From Candidatus Binatia bacterium (GTDB lineage: Bacteria > Desulfobacterota > Binatia > UBA9968): a DNA stretch of 38,193 nt. This document shows positions 1 to 8,317 of the stretch, one piece after another; positions within the stretch are counted from its first letter, which is position 1, and each line of letters opens with the position of its first letter. The stretch lies in the NCBI GenBank assembly GCA_036504975.1, contig DASXUF010000100.1, positions 1 to 38,193 of the forward strand, written 5' to 3'. The translations under genes were made by a program, and so were the position numbers. The notes under the pieces are model-generated. The model did no database searches, was not told where the DNA came from, and saw only the letters and a program-made list of their open reading frames with translations.

Positions 1-75
1 GCGGCGCCCGCGAGAACAACTCCTCAACGTCTTGAATTCGATTTCACTCAGCTCAATCGCTTGTGCTATTCGCAT
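1..75 (-). mobile_element. IS630-like transposase, N-terminal fragment at window edge
   Basis: A minus-strand reading frame begins with ATG at 75, preceded by a GGGGGAAA ribosome binding site, and runs off the left edge after 25 codons. The peptide begins MRIAQAIELSEIEFKTL and ends CSRGRR at the window edge; this layout (hydrophobic start, an LSxxE stretch, then a basic SRGRR run) resembles the N-terminus of IS630-family DDE transposases, which continue into a helix-turn-helix domain. Only the first 25 residues are visible, so neither the catalytic domain nor the terminal repeats or TA target duplication can be checked. The identification rests on pattern recall of the family and is tentative. 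Confidence 0.5.
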
Positions 76-265
76 GAAACTTTCCCCCTGAAATTTAGAC
101 GAAGGGTAAGTTCCATTAATTCAGAGACACTACACTAGTTGCTTGACGCAAAAGAGGAGGGGAAGAAGAAAAAGCCTGCTCGCTCATGGGTCGATGTCGA
201 AGGTGAAGATTCGGCCCTGGGATTTCGTCCAGCTCGTGCAACATATGGAAGCTGATTCCACCCCC

Positions 266-294
266 TTGCTAGTTGCAAAAGAAAGTCATATTAG
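266..294 (+). promoter_or_regulatory. candidate sigma-70-type promoter for the Bug-type binding protein
   Basis: TTGCTA at 266-271 and TATTAG at 289-294 are separated by 17 bases and lie 30 bases before the ATG at 324. The gene also has a good ribosome binding site (GCAGGAGG). The boxes are only moderate matches to the consensus. Confidence 0.35.
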
Positions 295-323
295 ACGGGC
301 GAGTTTAGCGGCAGGAGGTTGAA

Positions 324-1373
324 ATGAAAACGGCAATACTTGTCGTGATCGTTCTCGGCATTCTCTTGCACCCGGGATTTCGCGGGCATGTTGATGCCCA
401 GACTCCGTACTATCAAGGCAAGACCATCCGACTCGTCCAGGGGCGCGAGCCGGGCGGCTCGGGCGACATACGCTCGCGAGCGGTGATGCCCTATCTCAAG
501 AAATACATTCCGGGAAACCCCACGATCGTGACCGAGTTCATGCCGGGCGCCGGCGGGCGCAAGGCGGCCAACTTCCTTTTTAACGCGCGCCCGGACGGCC
601 TCACCATCGGACACGTCAGCAGCGGTATTTTCACCAGCGCCGTCCTGGGGGAGACCGGCATAGAATACGACGTCGATAAATTTCATTGGCTCGGATCGAC
701 CGACAGCGCTTTTCACTACGCTTTTTTCACTCGCAAAGAGTTGGGGCTGAGCAATATAGAAAAGCTGCAGGCCCACTCCGGGCTTAGAATCGGCGCAACG
801 ACCATGGGCCATACTACGTATACTTACGGTCGCGCCTTTGCCTGGCTACTCGGCCTCAAAGATCCCAGGTTTGTCCTGGGCTATGCGTCCCTGGAAGTCG
901 ACGTCGCCATGGCGAGCGGCGAGGTCGACGCGCGCAGCAACAATACCGCCGAGGTGATCCGGCGAAACCCCGATGCCGTGAAAAAAGGGATGTTCGATTT
1001 TCCGGCCGTTATGAAAATACCCAGGGAAGACAAGGAGCCGGAGTTCGATCATGTCCGCGAGATCGACACGTTCGTGAAATCGGAGCGGGAGCGGCGGTAC
1101 CTGGCCTTGACGCGCGCCACGAGAAGCGTGGGAACGCCCTACCTTCTTCCCCCGGCCACGCCCAAAGAGCTGGTGCAAGTTCTGCGCGACGCGATGAAGA
1201 GAACCTTTCAAGACTCCGAGTTCCAGAAGGAATTCAAGAAGCTGACCGGAGACGATGCCAGTCCCATGATGCCGGAGACACAAACCGAAACCATAAGGAC
1301 GGTGCCGCGCGACGTGGAGACGATCGAGCTCTTCAAAACGATCAACGGCAACAATCCTTTGCCGCCCCGCTGA
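324..1373 (+). CDS. Bug/TctC-like tripartite tricarboxylate transporter substrate-binding protein
   Basis: This 349-residue exported protein belongs to the Bug/TctC-like binding proteins, which capture carboxylates and other small organic acids in the periplasm for tripartite tricarboxylate transporters. Residues 1-26 form a signal peptide with a VDAQ cleavage region. The mature start YYQGKTIRLVQGREPGGSGD and the GAGGRKAANFLF segment match the family phosphate-like loop and the second substrate loop. The length is close to the usual 320-340. The start is fixed by AGGAGG seven bases before ATG. The stop lies 14 bases before the amidohydrolase, so the two are probably co-transcribed. No TctA or TctB membrane partner is present in the window. 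The family call is firm; the ligand is unknown. Confidence 0.8.
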   Translation: MKTAILVVIVLGILLHPGFRGHVDAQTPYYQGKTIRLVQGREPGGSGDIRSRAVMPYLKKYIPGNPTIVTEFMPGAGGRKAANFLFNARPDGLTIGHVSSGIFTSAVLGETGIEYDVDKFHWLGSTDSAFHYAFFTRKELGLSNIEKLQAHSGLRIGATTMGHTTYTYGRAFAWLLGLKDPRFVLGYASLEVDVAMASGEVDARSNNTAEVIRRNPDAVKKGMFDFPAVMKIPREDKEPEFDHVREIDTFVKSERERRYLALTRATRSVGTPYLLPPATPKELVQVLRDAMKRTFQDSEFQKEFKKLTGDDASPMMPETQTETIRTVPRDVETIELFKTINGNNPLPPR

Positions 1374-1387
1374 AAAGGAGAAGGAAC

Positions 1388-2473
1388 ATGGTTGACTGGC
1401 CGCCAACGATAGACGCCGACGGGCATGTGCTGGAACGCCAACAGGACATCCGCAAATATCTGGAACCGCCGTGGAACCGCCGCAACACCGGCCTCTGGCC
1501 GTCCGATCAGCCCTTCGACACGGAGCTCTTCGACACCCTCGGCTACCCCGGCTACGACCGCGGCATGAGCCCGGCCCAGCAGGTCGAGACCTGGCTCAAG
1601 ATCATGGACGAATACAACATCGAGGAGGCGGTGCTCTTCCCGACCGGCTCCGGCAACATCCCGAAGCTGCGCGAGCCCGAGTTTTGCGTCGCCGCCTGCC
1701 GCGCCGCCAACGACCACTTCGCCAAAGAGTACAACGCGCTCTCCGACCGCATCCATTGCGTGGGCGTGCTGCCGCTCAAGTGGCCGCACGAGGCGGCCAA
1801 GGAACTCAGCCGGGCCGTCACCGAACTGGGCCTGGTGAGCTTCGAGCTGCTTTCCATGGGTTTGCCCACGGCGCTCGGCGATCCGATGTACGACCCGCTC
1901 TATGAAGTGGCCGAGCGGCTCGATGTCCCGCTCTCCGTCCACGGCAACCGCAGCTCTTCGCACGAGGTCGGCGCGGGCGCGCTCAGAACCTTCGCCGAGG
2001 TCCACACCTACACCTTCCCGGTCGGCATCTTTCTCCACTTCACCAGCATGATTTTCCAGGGCGTGCCGGTCCGCTTCCCCAAGCTGCGCCTCGCCTTTCT
2101 CGAGATCGGCGCGAGCTGGCTACCGTACTGGCTCGACCGCATGGACGAGCACTGGGAATTGCGCGGCGAATTCGAGGCGCCGCATCTGAAGAAAAAACCC
2201 AGCGAGGTGGTGCGCGAGTCGCCTGTCTACTTCAGCCTCGAGGCCGAGGAGCGGCTCCTGCCCCAGACCATCGAGTATCTCGGCGACGGTCACTTCCTCT
2301 ACGCCTCGGACATCCCGCACTGGGACGGGGAGTTTCCCAAGAACCTCAAATACCTGTGGAACCATCCCAACCTTTCGCGGGAGACCAAGGAGAAGATCGC
2401 CTACCACAACGGGAGGGAGTATTTCCAACTAAAGCGTCCGGCCCCGGCGGAGGCCATCCGGAAAGCGAAGTGA
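1388..2473 (+). CDS. Amidohydrolase family 2 metal-dependent hydrolase or decarboxylase
   Basis: A 361-residue TIM-barrel enzyme of the amidohydrolase-2 group (PF04909), which includes ACMSD and dihydroxybenzoate decarboxylases. It opens with IDADGHVLER, the variant of the metal-binding HxH strand in which Asp11 and His13 stand at the usual positions. A later VHGN segment near residue 178 and a YASDIPHWD segment near residue 300 supply the other expected metal and base positions. AAGGAGAAGGAAC precedes the ATG. It follows the Bug-type binding protein by 14 bases, so the imported compound may be its substrate. It is paralogous to the gene at 34311-35396 (shared RAVTELG and DxDGH segments). The reaction (hydrolysis or decarboxylation) cannot be told from sequence. 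Confidence 0.8.
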   Translation: MVDWPPTIDADGHVLERQQDIRKYLEPPWNRRNTGLWPSDQPFDTELFDTLGYPGYDRGMSPAQQVETWLKIMDEYNIEEAVLFPTGSGNIPKLREPEFCVAACRAANDHFAKEYNALSDRIHCVGVLPLKWPHEAAKELSRAVTELGLVSFELLSMGLPTALGDPMYDPLYEVAERLDVPLSVHGNRSSSHEVGAGALRTFAEVHTYTFPVGIFLHFTSMIFQGVPVRFPKLRLAFLEIGASWLPYWLDRMDEHWELRGEFEAPHLKKKPSEVVRESPVYFSLEAEERLLPQTIEYLGDGHFLYASDIPHWDGEFPKNLKYLWNHPNLSRETKEKIAYHNGREYFQLKRPAPAEAIRKAK

Positions 2474-2505
2474 GACGACGAAGGTTGTTGGGAAAGGGTT
2501 TGCGA

Positions 2506-3516
2506 ATGAAAACTCGTTCGGCGCGAGCGCCATTCCTTCTCGCAATCTCGTTGTTTGCCGGCGTGCTGGCGGAGTCAACGCCCGCCTGGGCGGCGGCCAA
2601 GATGCCGCTCCGCGTGGCGTACAGCTCGATCTCGGGCTCCGCGATCGTGCCTTTCATCGCTCTCGACAAGGGCCTCTTCGCCGAATACGGCCTCGACGTC
2701 GAGCTGATCTACGTTGCCGGCTCTCAGGCGATGCAGTCTCTGCTCAGCGGCACGACGCCGATCGGCATCCAGGGCATCGAGCCGGTTTTTCGCGTGAACG
2801 CTCAGGGAGGCGACACCGTCATGATCCTTGGACTGGTGACCAAGCCGCCGTTCTCGATCATCGTGCGTCCCGAAATCAAAGACTACCGGGAACTCAGAGG
2901 CAAGCCGATGGGCGTCACCCGCTACGGCTCGTCGACCGATTTGCTGCTGCGTCTCACTCTGGACAAGTGGGGCTTCAAGCCGGAGACCGACGTGCCTATT
3001 TTGCAGATGGGCGGCGTGCCGCCGATTCTGGCGGGAATGCAGTCGAAAAAAATCTTCGGCGGACCGCTGTCGCTGCCCACCCTGGCGAGGGCCAAGCAGG
3101 AAGGGTTTCGCGAGCTGGCGGACCTCGCCGATTTGATTCCCGAGTACCAGGTCGCGGGCGTCGTCACGCGGCGCGCCTTCATCAAACAGAATACCGAGGC
3201 GGTCCGCGGCTTCGTCAAGGCGATCAGCCAGGCGACGGCGGTTTTCAGGAACGACGCCGGCGCCGTGAAAAAGGTCATGCGGGAGCGGCTCAAGATCGAC
3301 GACCCGGTGGTGGTCGAGGAAACGCAGAGAAATTATCCGCGCTACATGTCGAACATCCCCTACCCGAGCCGGGCGGGCATCGCCGTCATCAAAGCCTTCC
3401 TGGAGAAAAACGAGCCGGGGCTGCGCCAGCTCTCGATCGACGATCAGATCGACACGCAGTTCGTCCGCGAGCTAGAGCAGAGCGGATTTTATGACGCGCT
3501 CAAGCGCGCCAAGTGA
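2506..3516 (+). CDS. NMT1/THI5-like ABC transporter substrate-binding protein
   Basis: A 336-residue periplasmic binding protein of the SsuA/TauA/NMT1 type. I start it at ATG 2506, which gives a clean signal peptide (MKTRSARAPFLLAISLFAGV, with an AWAAA cleavage region). The longer in-frame reading from 2356 would overlap the amidohydrolase by more than 100 bases. After the signal, the sequence shows the family pattern of a first strand (LRVAYSSISGS), FIALDKGLFAEYGLDVELI, and a later GKPMGVTRYGSSTD ligand loop. The gene starts 32 bases after the amidohydrolase stop, in the same direction. No permease or ATPase follows; instead the next gene is convergent. It is related to the protein at 17674-18660. 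The ligand is unknown. Confidence 0.82.
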   Translation: MKTRSARAPFLLAISLFAGVLAESTPAWAAAKMPLRVAYSSISGSAIVPFIALDKGLFAEYGLDVELIYVAGSQAMQSLLSGTTPIGIQGIEPVFRVNAQGGDTVMILGLVTKPPFSIIVRPEIKDYRELRGKPMGVTRYGSSTDLLLRLTLDKWGFKPETDVPILQMGGVPPILAGMQSKKIFGGPLSLPTLARAKQEGFRELADLADLIPEYQVAGVVTRRAFIKQNTEAVRGFVKAISQATAVFRNDAGAVKKVMRERLKIDDPVVVEETQRNYPRYMSNIPYPSRAGIAVIKAFLEKNEPGLRQLSIDDQIDTQFVRELEQSGFYDALKRAK

Positions 3517-3594
3517 GGGAAGTAAGACAGCGCTCTTCGATTCGATTTCCTTACGCGACTTTAGTAAACCTCAGGGCAGACGTTTCTTTCTTGC

Positions 3595-3615
3595 GATTCT
3601 TGACCGTCAAGAATC
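3595..3615. terminator. hairpin between convergent genes, possible weak terminator
   Basis: GATTCTTGA at 3595-3603 and TCAAGAATC at 3607-3615 form a perfect 9-bp stem with a 3-base loop between the convergent genes ending at 3516 and 3614. Neither strand has a U-run after the stem, so intrinsic termination is doubtful. Confidence 0.3.
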
Positions 3616-4465
3616 AAGAGGCCTGGCGCATTTCGGTTTGCCGCCGAATGAAAGCGGTGATGGTCTCGATCAGGCGCATCGTTGCCGGCTGGGCAGGCGA
3701 CGGGACGATTCGGTGCTCCGGCAAGCCATCGAACGTCTCTGCCTCGATCGCTCCGCCGCGTTTGCGATAGGACGCGATGAAACGCTCCTGCATTTCCAGC
3801 GGATGATTTTTATCGTTCGCCTTCAGCAACATGAGTATGGGCGGCAGATCGACCTGCTCGTCCCGTTCGATGATCTTCTGCGGGCTGCCTTCGGCCATTG
3901 CTTCCTCTGTGCGCCAGTACTCGAGGTGCGCCTTGATGAATTCTTCGCGGTTGAACTCTTTGGCGTAGCGGAAGCGAAACAGCGGGTCGATGACCGGCCA
4001 GGCGGCGATCACATAAGCGAGGCTGGCATTGATCTCAGGATGGTTGGGTAGCAGCAGCGCCGAATATGCTGGGTGCCGCGGTCGAAGCGCGCTGAGCACG
4101 ACTTGATGGCCGCCGCTGGAATTTCCGAACGCTCCCACGGCCGTCGTTCCGTTGAACTCGGCCGCATGCAGTTTGAGCCAACGAACAGCGAGGTTGATGT
4201 CGCAGATAGAAGCGGGATACCCCGCCTCCGGCGGCTGCCGGAAATCGACGGCAGCTACCAGGATGCCCCTGGCGGCCAGCGCCTGATCGATGCCGCCATT
4301 ATTAGTCCGGTCGCCGTTGTGCCAGGCGCCGCCGTGGACGTCGACGATGGTCGGAAAGGGTCCTTTGCCTTTGGGTTGATAGACGCGAGCCAGCCACGGC
4401 TTGCCCGCCAGGGACTGATACTCGGCGTCCCGCACGTCTACATCGAATTTGCCGTTGGCTTCCAT
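3614..4465 (-). CDS. Alpha/beta hydrolase, esterase/lipase (BD-FAE/HSL-like)
   Basis: A 283-residue alpha/beta hydrolase. The HGGAW oxyanion segment is at residues 44-48. The nucleophile elbow G-N-S-S-G is at 114-118, with Ser116 the likely nucleophile. Asp218 (KANDKNHP) and His251 (GLPEHRIV) complete a plausible triad. No signal peptide is seen, so it is probably cytoplasmic. It is the last gene of a minus-strand cluster, 87 bases after the racemase-fold protein, and could cleave an ester or an amide made or imported by its neighbours. The start has no clear ribosome binding site. The substrate cannot be predicted. Confidence 0.8.
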   Translation of the reverse strand: MEANGKFDVDVRDAEYQSLAGKPWLARVYQPKGKGPFPTIVDVHGGAWHNGDRTNNGGIDQALAARGILVAAVDFRQPPEAGYPASICDINLAVRWLKLHAAEFNGTTAVGAFGNSSGGHQVVLSALRPRHPAYSALLLPNHPEINASLAYVIAAWPVIDPLFRFRYAKEFNREEFIKAHLEYWRTEEAMAEGSPQKIIERDEQVDLPPILMLLKANDKNHPLEMQERFIASYRKRGGAIEAETFDGLPEHRIVPSPAQPATMRLIETITAFIRRQTEMRQAS

Positions 4466-4552
4466 GCCGGCAATCTACAGCCGCGAACGTCGATCTGCAA
4501 GTGGGGAAAGCGCTGCCGTTCTGGATCGAGACCTTTCCCTTGAGCGCGCCGG

Positions 4553-5275
4553 CTAGTCGCGCAACGCGGGCCATTCGCTCAGCAACCTCCCATAGCCCGG
4601 CATAGGATAGGCGAGCTTGAGTTTGGAGAGGAGGTACCAAAGCATCGCCGGATTGCTCGCGATCACCGTCATCCCGAGCTCTCTTTCGAGCCGCTCCAGA
4701 ACCTTGATTGGGTCGAGCACGGCGCCCTGAAAATAAACGGCGTCGACTTTGGCGACGGCGCCGATACTCTTCTTCGTCAACTCGAACACTTCATCGGGGC
4801 CCATGCGCTTGGGCACGCCAAGCTCCTCGAATGGATGCGGCGCGACCGCCGACACGCCGGCATTTTCCAGGTGCCGGCAGATCAAGTCATTCAAGCGAGC
4901 GTCGAAAGGAGTGAGCAACAGAACCCGCTTCGCCGAGTAGACCCTGAGCGCGGCAACAGAGGCAGTGAGCGCCGTCGTGAAAGGAATCGGCAGCGCCGCC
5001 TCGAGAGCTCCGTAAAGCCCGGGGTTCAGAACCTCCGTCGGCGCGGCAGTAACGATTACGCCCTTCCAATCAAGCTCCTCCGCCAGCTTCTTGACTCTCC
5101 GAACTATAGTTTCCCTCTTGTCCGCGATTTCATACAGACTCTCTCCGTAAAGACCCAAGCCGTGAAAATCGATCCGGACGTCATGGGGAATGAGCGGCGT
5201 GAAGCTGCGGTAGTGCGGCATCGAGCTTTTGCCGGCGCTGACAAACCCGATCCTTGCTTTTATCGTTTCAGCCAC
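4553..5275 (-). CDS. Asp/Glu racemase-fold protein (maleate isomerase/arylmalonate decarboxylase-like) lacking catalytic cysteines
   Basis: A 240-residue protein of the Asp/Glu/hydantoin racemase superfamily, closest in layout to maleate isomerase and arylmalonate decarboxylase. The RIGFVSAGKSS start, the GVIVTAAPTEV segment near residues 72-82, the VLLLTPF segment and the C-terminal SNPAMLWYLL segment are all in the family order. Maleate isomerases use two cysteines, one in each half. Here the corresponding stretches read VTAAPT (about 75-80) and YFQGAVLD (181-188), with no cysteine in either; the only cysteine is Cys133 in a helix. The start is GTG at 5275, with AGGGAG upstream. It follows the arginine dihydrolase-like gene by 67 bases. 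Either it uses a different mechanism or it only binds ligand. Confidence 0.72.
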   Translation of the reverse strand: MAETIKARIGFVSAGKSSMPHYRSFTPLIPHDVRIDFHGLGLYGESLYEIADKRETIVRRVKKLAEELDWKGVIVTAAPTEVLNPGLYGALEAALPIPFTTALTASVAALRVYSAKRVLLLTPFDARLNDLICRHLENAGVSAVAPHPFEELGVPKRMGPDEVFELTKKSIGAVAKVDAVYFQGAVLDPIKVLERLERELGMTVIASNPAMLWYLLSKLKLAYPMPGYGRLLSEWPALRD

Positions 5276-5342
5276 GGACGAATCTCCCTGAAGAATCAGC
5301 GATGCAGCGATAGAAGCAGTCTAACAGAGTAGCTTGAGAGTA

Positions 5343-6134
5343 TCATCCGATATTTAGCACCATGCATTTCGCGCTTCCCCCGGCCTTGATAAACTCATCG
5401 AGCGGGGTTTCGAGCACCGTAAAACCCAGGCTTTGCAACTTTTCACGCACTTGGGGACAACCCTCGTTCATCACAATCCCCTTGCCGGCAACGATCGCGT
5501 TGCACGCGAATCGCTGCGCCTCCTCGACCGCGACAGGAATGAGCTCCGGAATGTGGCTCTGCAAAACTTCGCGCGCATACAGATCAAACGCCGGCGGATA
5601 ATAGAGCGCACGGCCCGCGCCAAGAGGACAAAAACAAGTATCAAGGTGATAGAACCAGCTATCGGTCAGTTCCAGTGACAGAACTTCACTCTCGATGATT
5701 TCGGCGACTCGCTGATGAGCGAGAATATCAGAACGAATGTGATAGCCGGCAAAACACGCATCTCCGCACCTTAACACGTCTCCTTCACCCTCGAAAAAGT
5801 GATCGCCCGCCAGCCGAACGATTTCGAACCCACGATGACGAAACCATTCGACGAAATATTGAACCTCGCCACGCCTCTCATTGTGGCGAAAGTTGCTCGG
5901 GATAAACTTATGCCGCCAGACGATGCCGGCGTTGGCGCTGAAAACCATGTCCGGCAGTCCGGGTATCGGATCGACAAGATTCACGCTTAGAGATAAGCGG
6001 CCCTGCAGGATTTGCCGCAAATCTGACCACTGCTCATACGCGCGCTGCCGGCTGCTCTGCCGGCTTCGGCTCATCCAGGGATTAATCTCATACTCTATGC
6101 CGTAGTAATCGGGCGGACACATCAACAGACACAT
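5343..6134 (-). CDS. Arginine dihydrolase/DDAH-like guanidino-modifying enzyme
   Basis: A 263-residue enzyme of the guanidine-modifying superfamily. It matches the N-terminal half of cyanobacterial AgrE/ArgZ, which cleaves arginine to ornithine, ammonia and CO2, and also resembles dimethylarginine dimethylaminohydrolases. Visible features are YYGIEYEINPWM near the N-terminus, PGLPDMVFSANAG at 58-70, FEGEGD at 114-119 (Glu117 and Asp119), His163 in WFYHLDTCF, and the nucleophile Cys257 in GGSAKCM. All the expected catalytic positions are intact. GGAG precedes the ATG. It follows the ornithine cyclodeaminase-like gene by 32 bases, which supports the arginine dihydrolase reading over a methylarginine role. 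Arginine deiminase or DDAH activity cannot be excluded by sequence alone. Confidence 0.78.
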   Translation of the reverse strand: MCLLMCPPDYYGIEYEINPWMSRSRQSSRQRAYEQWSDLRQILQGRLSLSVNLVDPIPGLPDMVFSANAGIVWRHKFIPSNFRHNERRGEVQYFVEWFRHRGFEIVRLAGDHFFEGEGDVLRCGDACFAGYHIRSDILAHQRVAEIIESEVLSLELTDSWFYHLDTCFCPLGAGRALYYPPAFDLYAREVLQSHIPELIPVAVEEAQRFACNAIVAGKGIVMNEGCPQVREKLQSLGFTVLETPLDEFIKAGGSAKCMVLNIG

Positions 6135-6166
6135 CGCAGTCTCCGTGTACAGCGGTAGAGGATCAT

Positions 6167-7411
6167 TTATGCTGCGTCTATCGTGTTGTTTTTCTGCGTT
6201 AGGTACTGAGAGAGCTCGCGCAAAAAAGGTTCGACGTCGGTCACCAGACCGATCGCCTGAAAGGTTCCCCGATCGCTGAGTTTGGTTACGACGGCGGGAT
6301 TGATATCTACGCAGACCGTCTTGACGGTGGCCGGAAGAAGATTGCCCGTCGCGATCGCATGCAGCGTCGTAGCCATCATTAAGGCAAAACTCACGTCGCG
6401 TATTTTCTCACGCATCAGATCTTGGGCCTTAAGCGTATCGGTGATTACGTCCGGAAGTGGTCCGTCGTCGCGGATGGAACCTGCAAGGACAAAATCGACG
6501 CCCTTTTTGACACAGGTGTAAAATATACCGCTTTGCACCAGCCCCTGTTCCACAGCTTGCCTGATTCCGCCCGCCTTTCTTATCGTGTTGATCGCCCTGA
6601 GATGATGCTCGTGACCTTCTGTGGCACGGATGTTCTTATCCAAATAAACGCCCAACGAAGTACCGTAGAGGGCGTTTTCAATATCGTGCACCGCCAAGCC
6701 ATTTCCGGCGAAAAGAACTTGGACAAAGTCATTTTCGATCAGGTCGATGAGATGCCGCGACGCGCCTGTGTGCACGAGTCCGGGACCGGCCACGACCAGA
6801 ATACGGCCATGTTCCGCTCGCGTCCGGTTCATGGACACCGCGATCTCGCGGATCAGCAATCCCTTCGGCTGCTCGGTAGACACGGAACTGGACATAAACT
6901 CGAACGGCTCCCGGGGCACGCGCCGCTCCATGGGCACAATCTTCACTCCAGTATGGCCGACCACGATGATCTCGCCTTGCCTCACTTGATGCATGGGAAC
7001 AGTCTCGGCGCGCCGGGTTTCCAGGTTCAGCCGGATGCCGCAATCCATCTCAGGGTGTTCAACTTCGAGCCACTGTTCATTCAATCGAATCCAGGTCGGT
7101 AAATTCGTTGTCGCGTAAAAATGATCCGGAAAAATTCCGTCACCGGGCGCTTCTTCATACTGAACGGCCTCTTCTTCCGCTTCCACGGGCAAGGCGCCGT
7201 GCTCTTTTACCTTGGCCAATATTTGCTCGAGTAACTCTTGCGTTGGAGCATCGATCTGAATGCGTGCCGCGCTGCGATCGGCGCGGCGATGTCCGATATG
7301 AACATCGAGAATTTCGAACTCAGCGCCCATATTGATGATGAGATCGAGGACCTTGGGGAGGATCAGTGAATCAATGATATGACCGGAAATCTGAACGATG
7401 CTCCGCGCCAT
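6167..7411 (-). CDS. AgrE/ArgZ-type ornithine cyclodeaminase (LOR/SDH domain family, TIGR00300)
   Basis: A 414-residue protein of the LOR/SDH conserved-domain family, known from archaeal ornithine cyclodeaminase and the C-terminal part of cyanobacterial AgrE/ArgZ. These convert ornithine to proline and ammonia with a bound NAD. The N-terminal section (about 1-100) has the ISGHIIDSLILPKVLD and HIGHRRADRSAARI segments. The middle and C-terminal part carries the nucleotide-binding LVVAGPGLVHTGASRHL stretch and GLVQSGIFYTCVKKGVDFVL. I choose ATG 7411, with GAGAGG five bases upstream, over GTG 7417. Its partner gene follows after 32 bases. The cluster looks somewhat richer in AT than the neighbouring operons, which may mean transfer. 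The family call is firm; the specific activity is inferred from context. Confidence 0.8.
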   Translation of the reverse strand: MARSIVQISGHIIDSLILPKVLDLIINMGAEFEILDVHIGHRRADRSAARIQIDAPTQELLEQILAKVKEHGALPVEAEEEAVQYEEAPGDGIFPDHFYATTNLPTWIRLNEQWLEVEHPEMDCGIRLNLETRRAETVPMHQVRQGEIIVVGHTGVKIVPMERRVPREPFEFMSSSVSTEQPKGLLIREIAVSMNRTRAEHGRILVVAGPGLVHTGASRHLIDLIENDFVQVLFAGNGLAVHDIENALYGTSLGVYLDKNIRATEGHEHHLRAINTIRKAGGIRQAVEQGLVQSGIFYTCVKKGVDFVLAGSIRDDGPLPDVITDTLKAQDLMREKIRDVSFALMMATTLHAIATGNLLPATVKTVCVDINPAVVTKLSDRGTFQAIGLVTDVEPFLRELSQYLTQKNNTIDAA

Positions 7412-7493
7412 ACGCACCTCTCATTTAAAGCTATTCTACCAACTAGCTCAGGCGACACAACATGAAGGGCGACGCGCTTCGGGTCTGGCATGG

Positions 7494-7624
7494 ACAGACT
7501 GTTGAAAAAGTCCTACTCGTGCTTCGACAAGCTCAGCACGAACGGAAATTACTCAACGATTCCAATACTAGGTCCGTTCGTCCTGAGGCTCTCGAAGGGT
7601 GAACGGGGTTTTTCAACAGTCTGT
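7494..7624. repeat. MITE-like palindromic element with perfect 16-bp terminal inverted repeats
   Basis: ACAGACTGTTGAAAAA at 7494-7509 is repeated as its exact reverse complement at 7609-7624. Inside, 7522-7545 and 7574-7597 form a second, imperfect pair of 24-base arms (the left one begins CTTCGACAAGCTCAGC). The whole 131-bp unit can fold into one long hairpin, and it contains no gene. Elements of this look occur in many environmental bacterial genomes. No target duplication is obvious. It occupies most of the gap between 7411 and 7716. Confidence 0.75.
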
Positions 7625-7715
7625 GGATATCTAAACAATTGGAGAATCGCGGGATGAGCGGTGTCGCTGTGCCGGTTCCGCAGGAAAATCTAAAATCGAA
7701 ATTCAAACTCCGAAT

Positions 7716-8303
7716 TTAAGCTAATTCGTAGAGAAACACTTTCGGTTCGTTGGGCCGGACCGAGGCGGAAGATGCGTGGGCCAGGAAGGTGATGCGTTTT
7801 GCGGTGTGCTTGTTGCCGAATTGATCGATAAACGCCACGGAGCGCGGTGTAAAAGATTCAAAGGAATCCCGGACGGGCGGATAGACCCAGAAATCGAAAG
7901 TTAAATCCCGCGTCTCATTGGGCTCGATATCGAAGGCCCCGTAGATGTTCTCAGGCATCGACCCCGACACCATCACCGTTCCGGAAATGCGTTTTCGCCC
8001 GAGAAAGCCGTAGCGAAGCTCGGCTCGCGTGACGCGGGCCGGCACCGGCGAAACGTTCGTCGCGCGCATGATTCCGACAACGTGCATTGTCGGACCCTCT
8101 CTCCGCTTCCCGATACGCCACCAACATTGCTCCCGGGGTTTGGCGGCGAGTTGGAGGGTTTGCTTGGGTGCTAAGAATCCTTGGTGAGGCTTTCTCTTAT
8201 GCCATTCGTCGTAGGCCCAGAACAAAAATTTAACTGCGACGGCACCGGCGGCTCCAGCTAAAAACAGACCAGCTATCCAGGCAGCGCTTGTAAGGGTCGG
8301 CAT
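7716..8303 (-). CDS. Membrane-anchored protein of unknown function
   Basis: A 195-residue protein that I do not recognise. Residues 5-30 form one strong membrane segment (AWIAGLFLAGAAGAVAVKFL), followed by a basic WHKRK stretch, which suggests an N-terminal anchor. The rest alternates hydrophobic and polar residues as in beta-sandwich domains (for example MRATNVSPVPARVTRAELRYG and the later RDLTFDFWVYPP), with a DQFGN turn near the end. Nothing points to an enzyme. The ATG at 8303 has no clear ribosome binding site, but a sigma-54-like box lies just upstream. The 5' neighbour is a gene-poor stretch and the 3' neighbour a palindromic repeat, so no operon context helps. Confidence 0.55.
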   Translation of the reverse strand: MPTLTSAAWIAGLFLAGAAGAVAVKFLFWAYDEWHKRKPHQGFLAPKQTLQLAAKPREQCWWRIGKRREGPTMHVVGIMRATNVSPVPARVTRAELRYGFLGRKRISGTVMVSGSMPENIYGAFDIEPNETRDLTFDFWVYPPVRDSFESFTPRSVAFIDQFGNKHTAKRITFLAHASSASVRPNEPKVFLYELA

Positions 8304-8317
8304 AAAGTCGTGTCATG

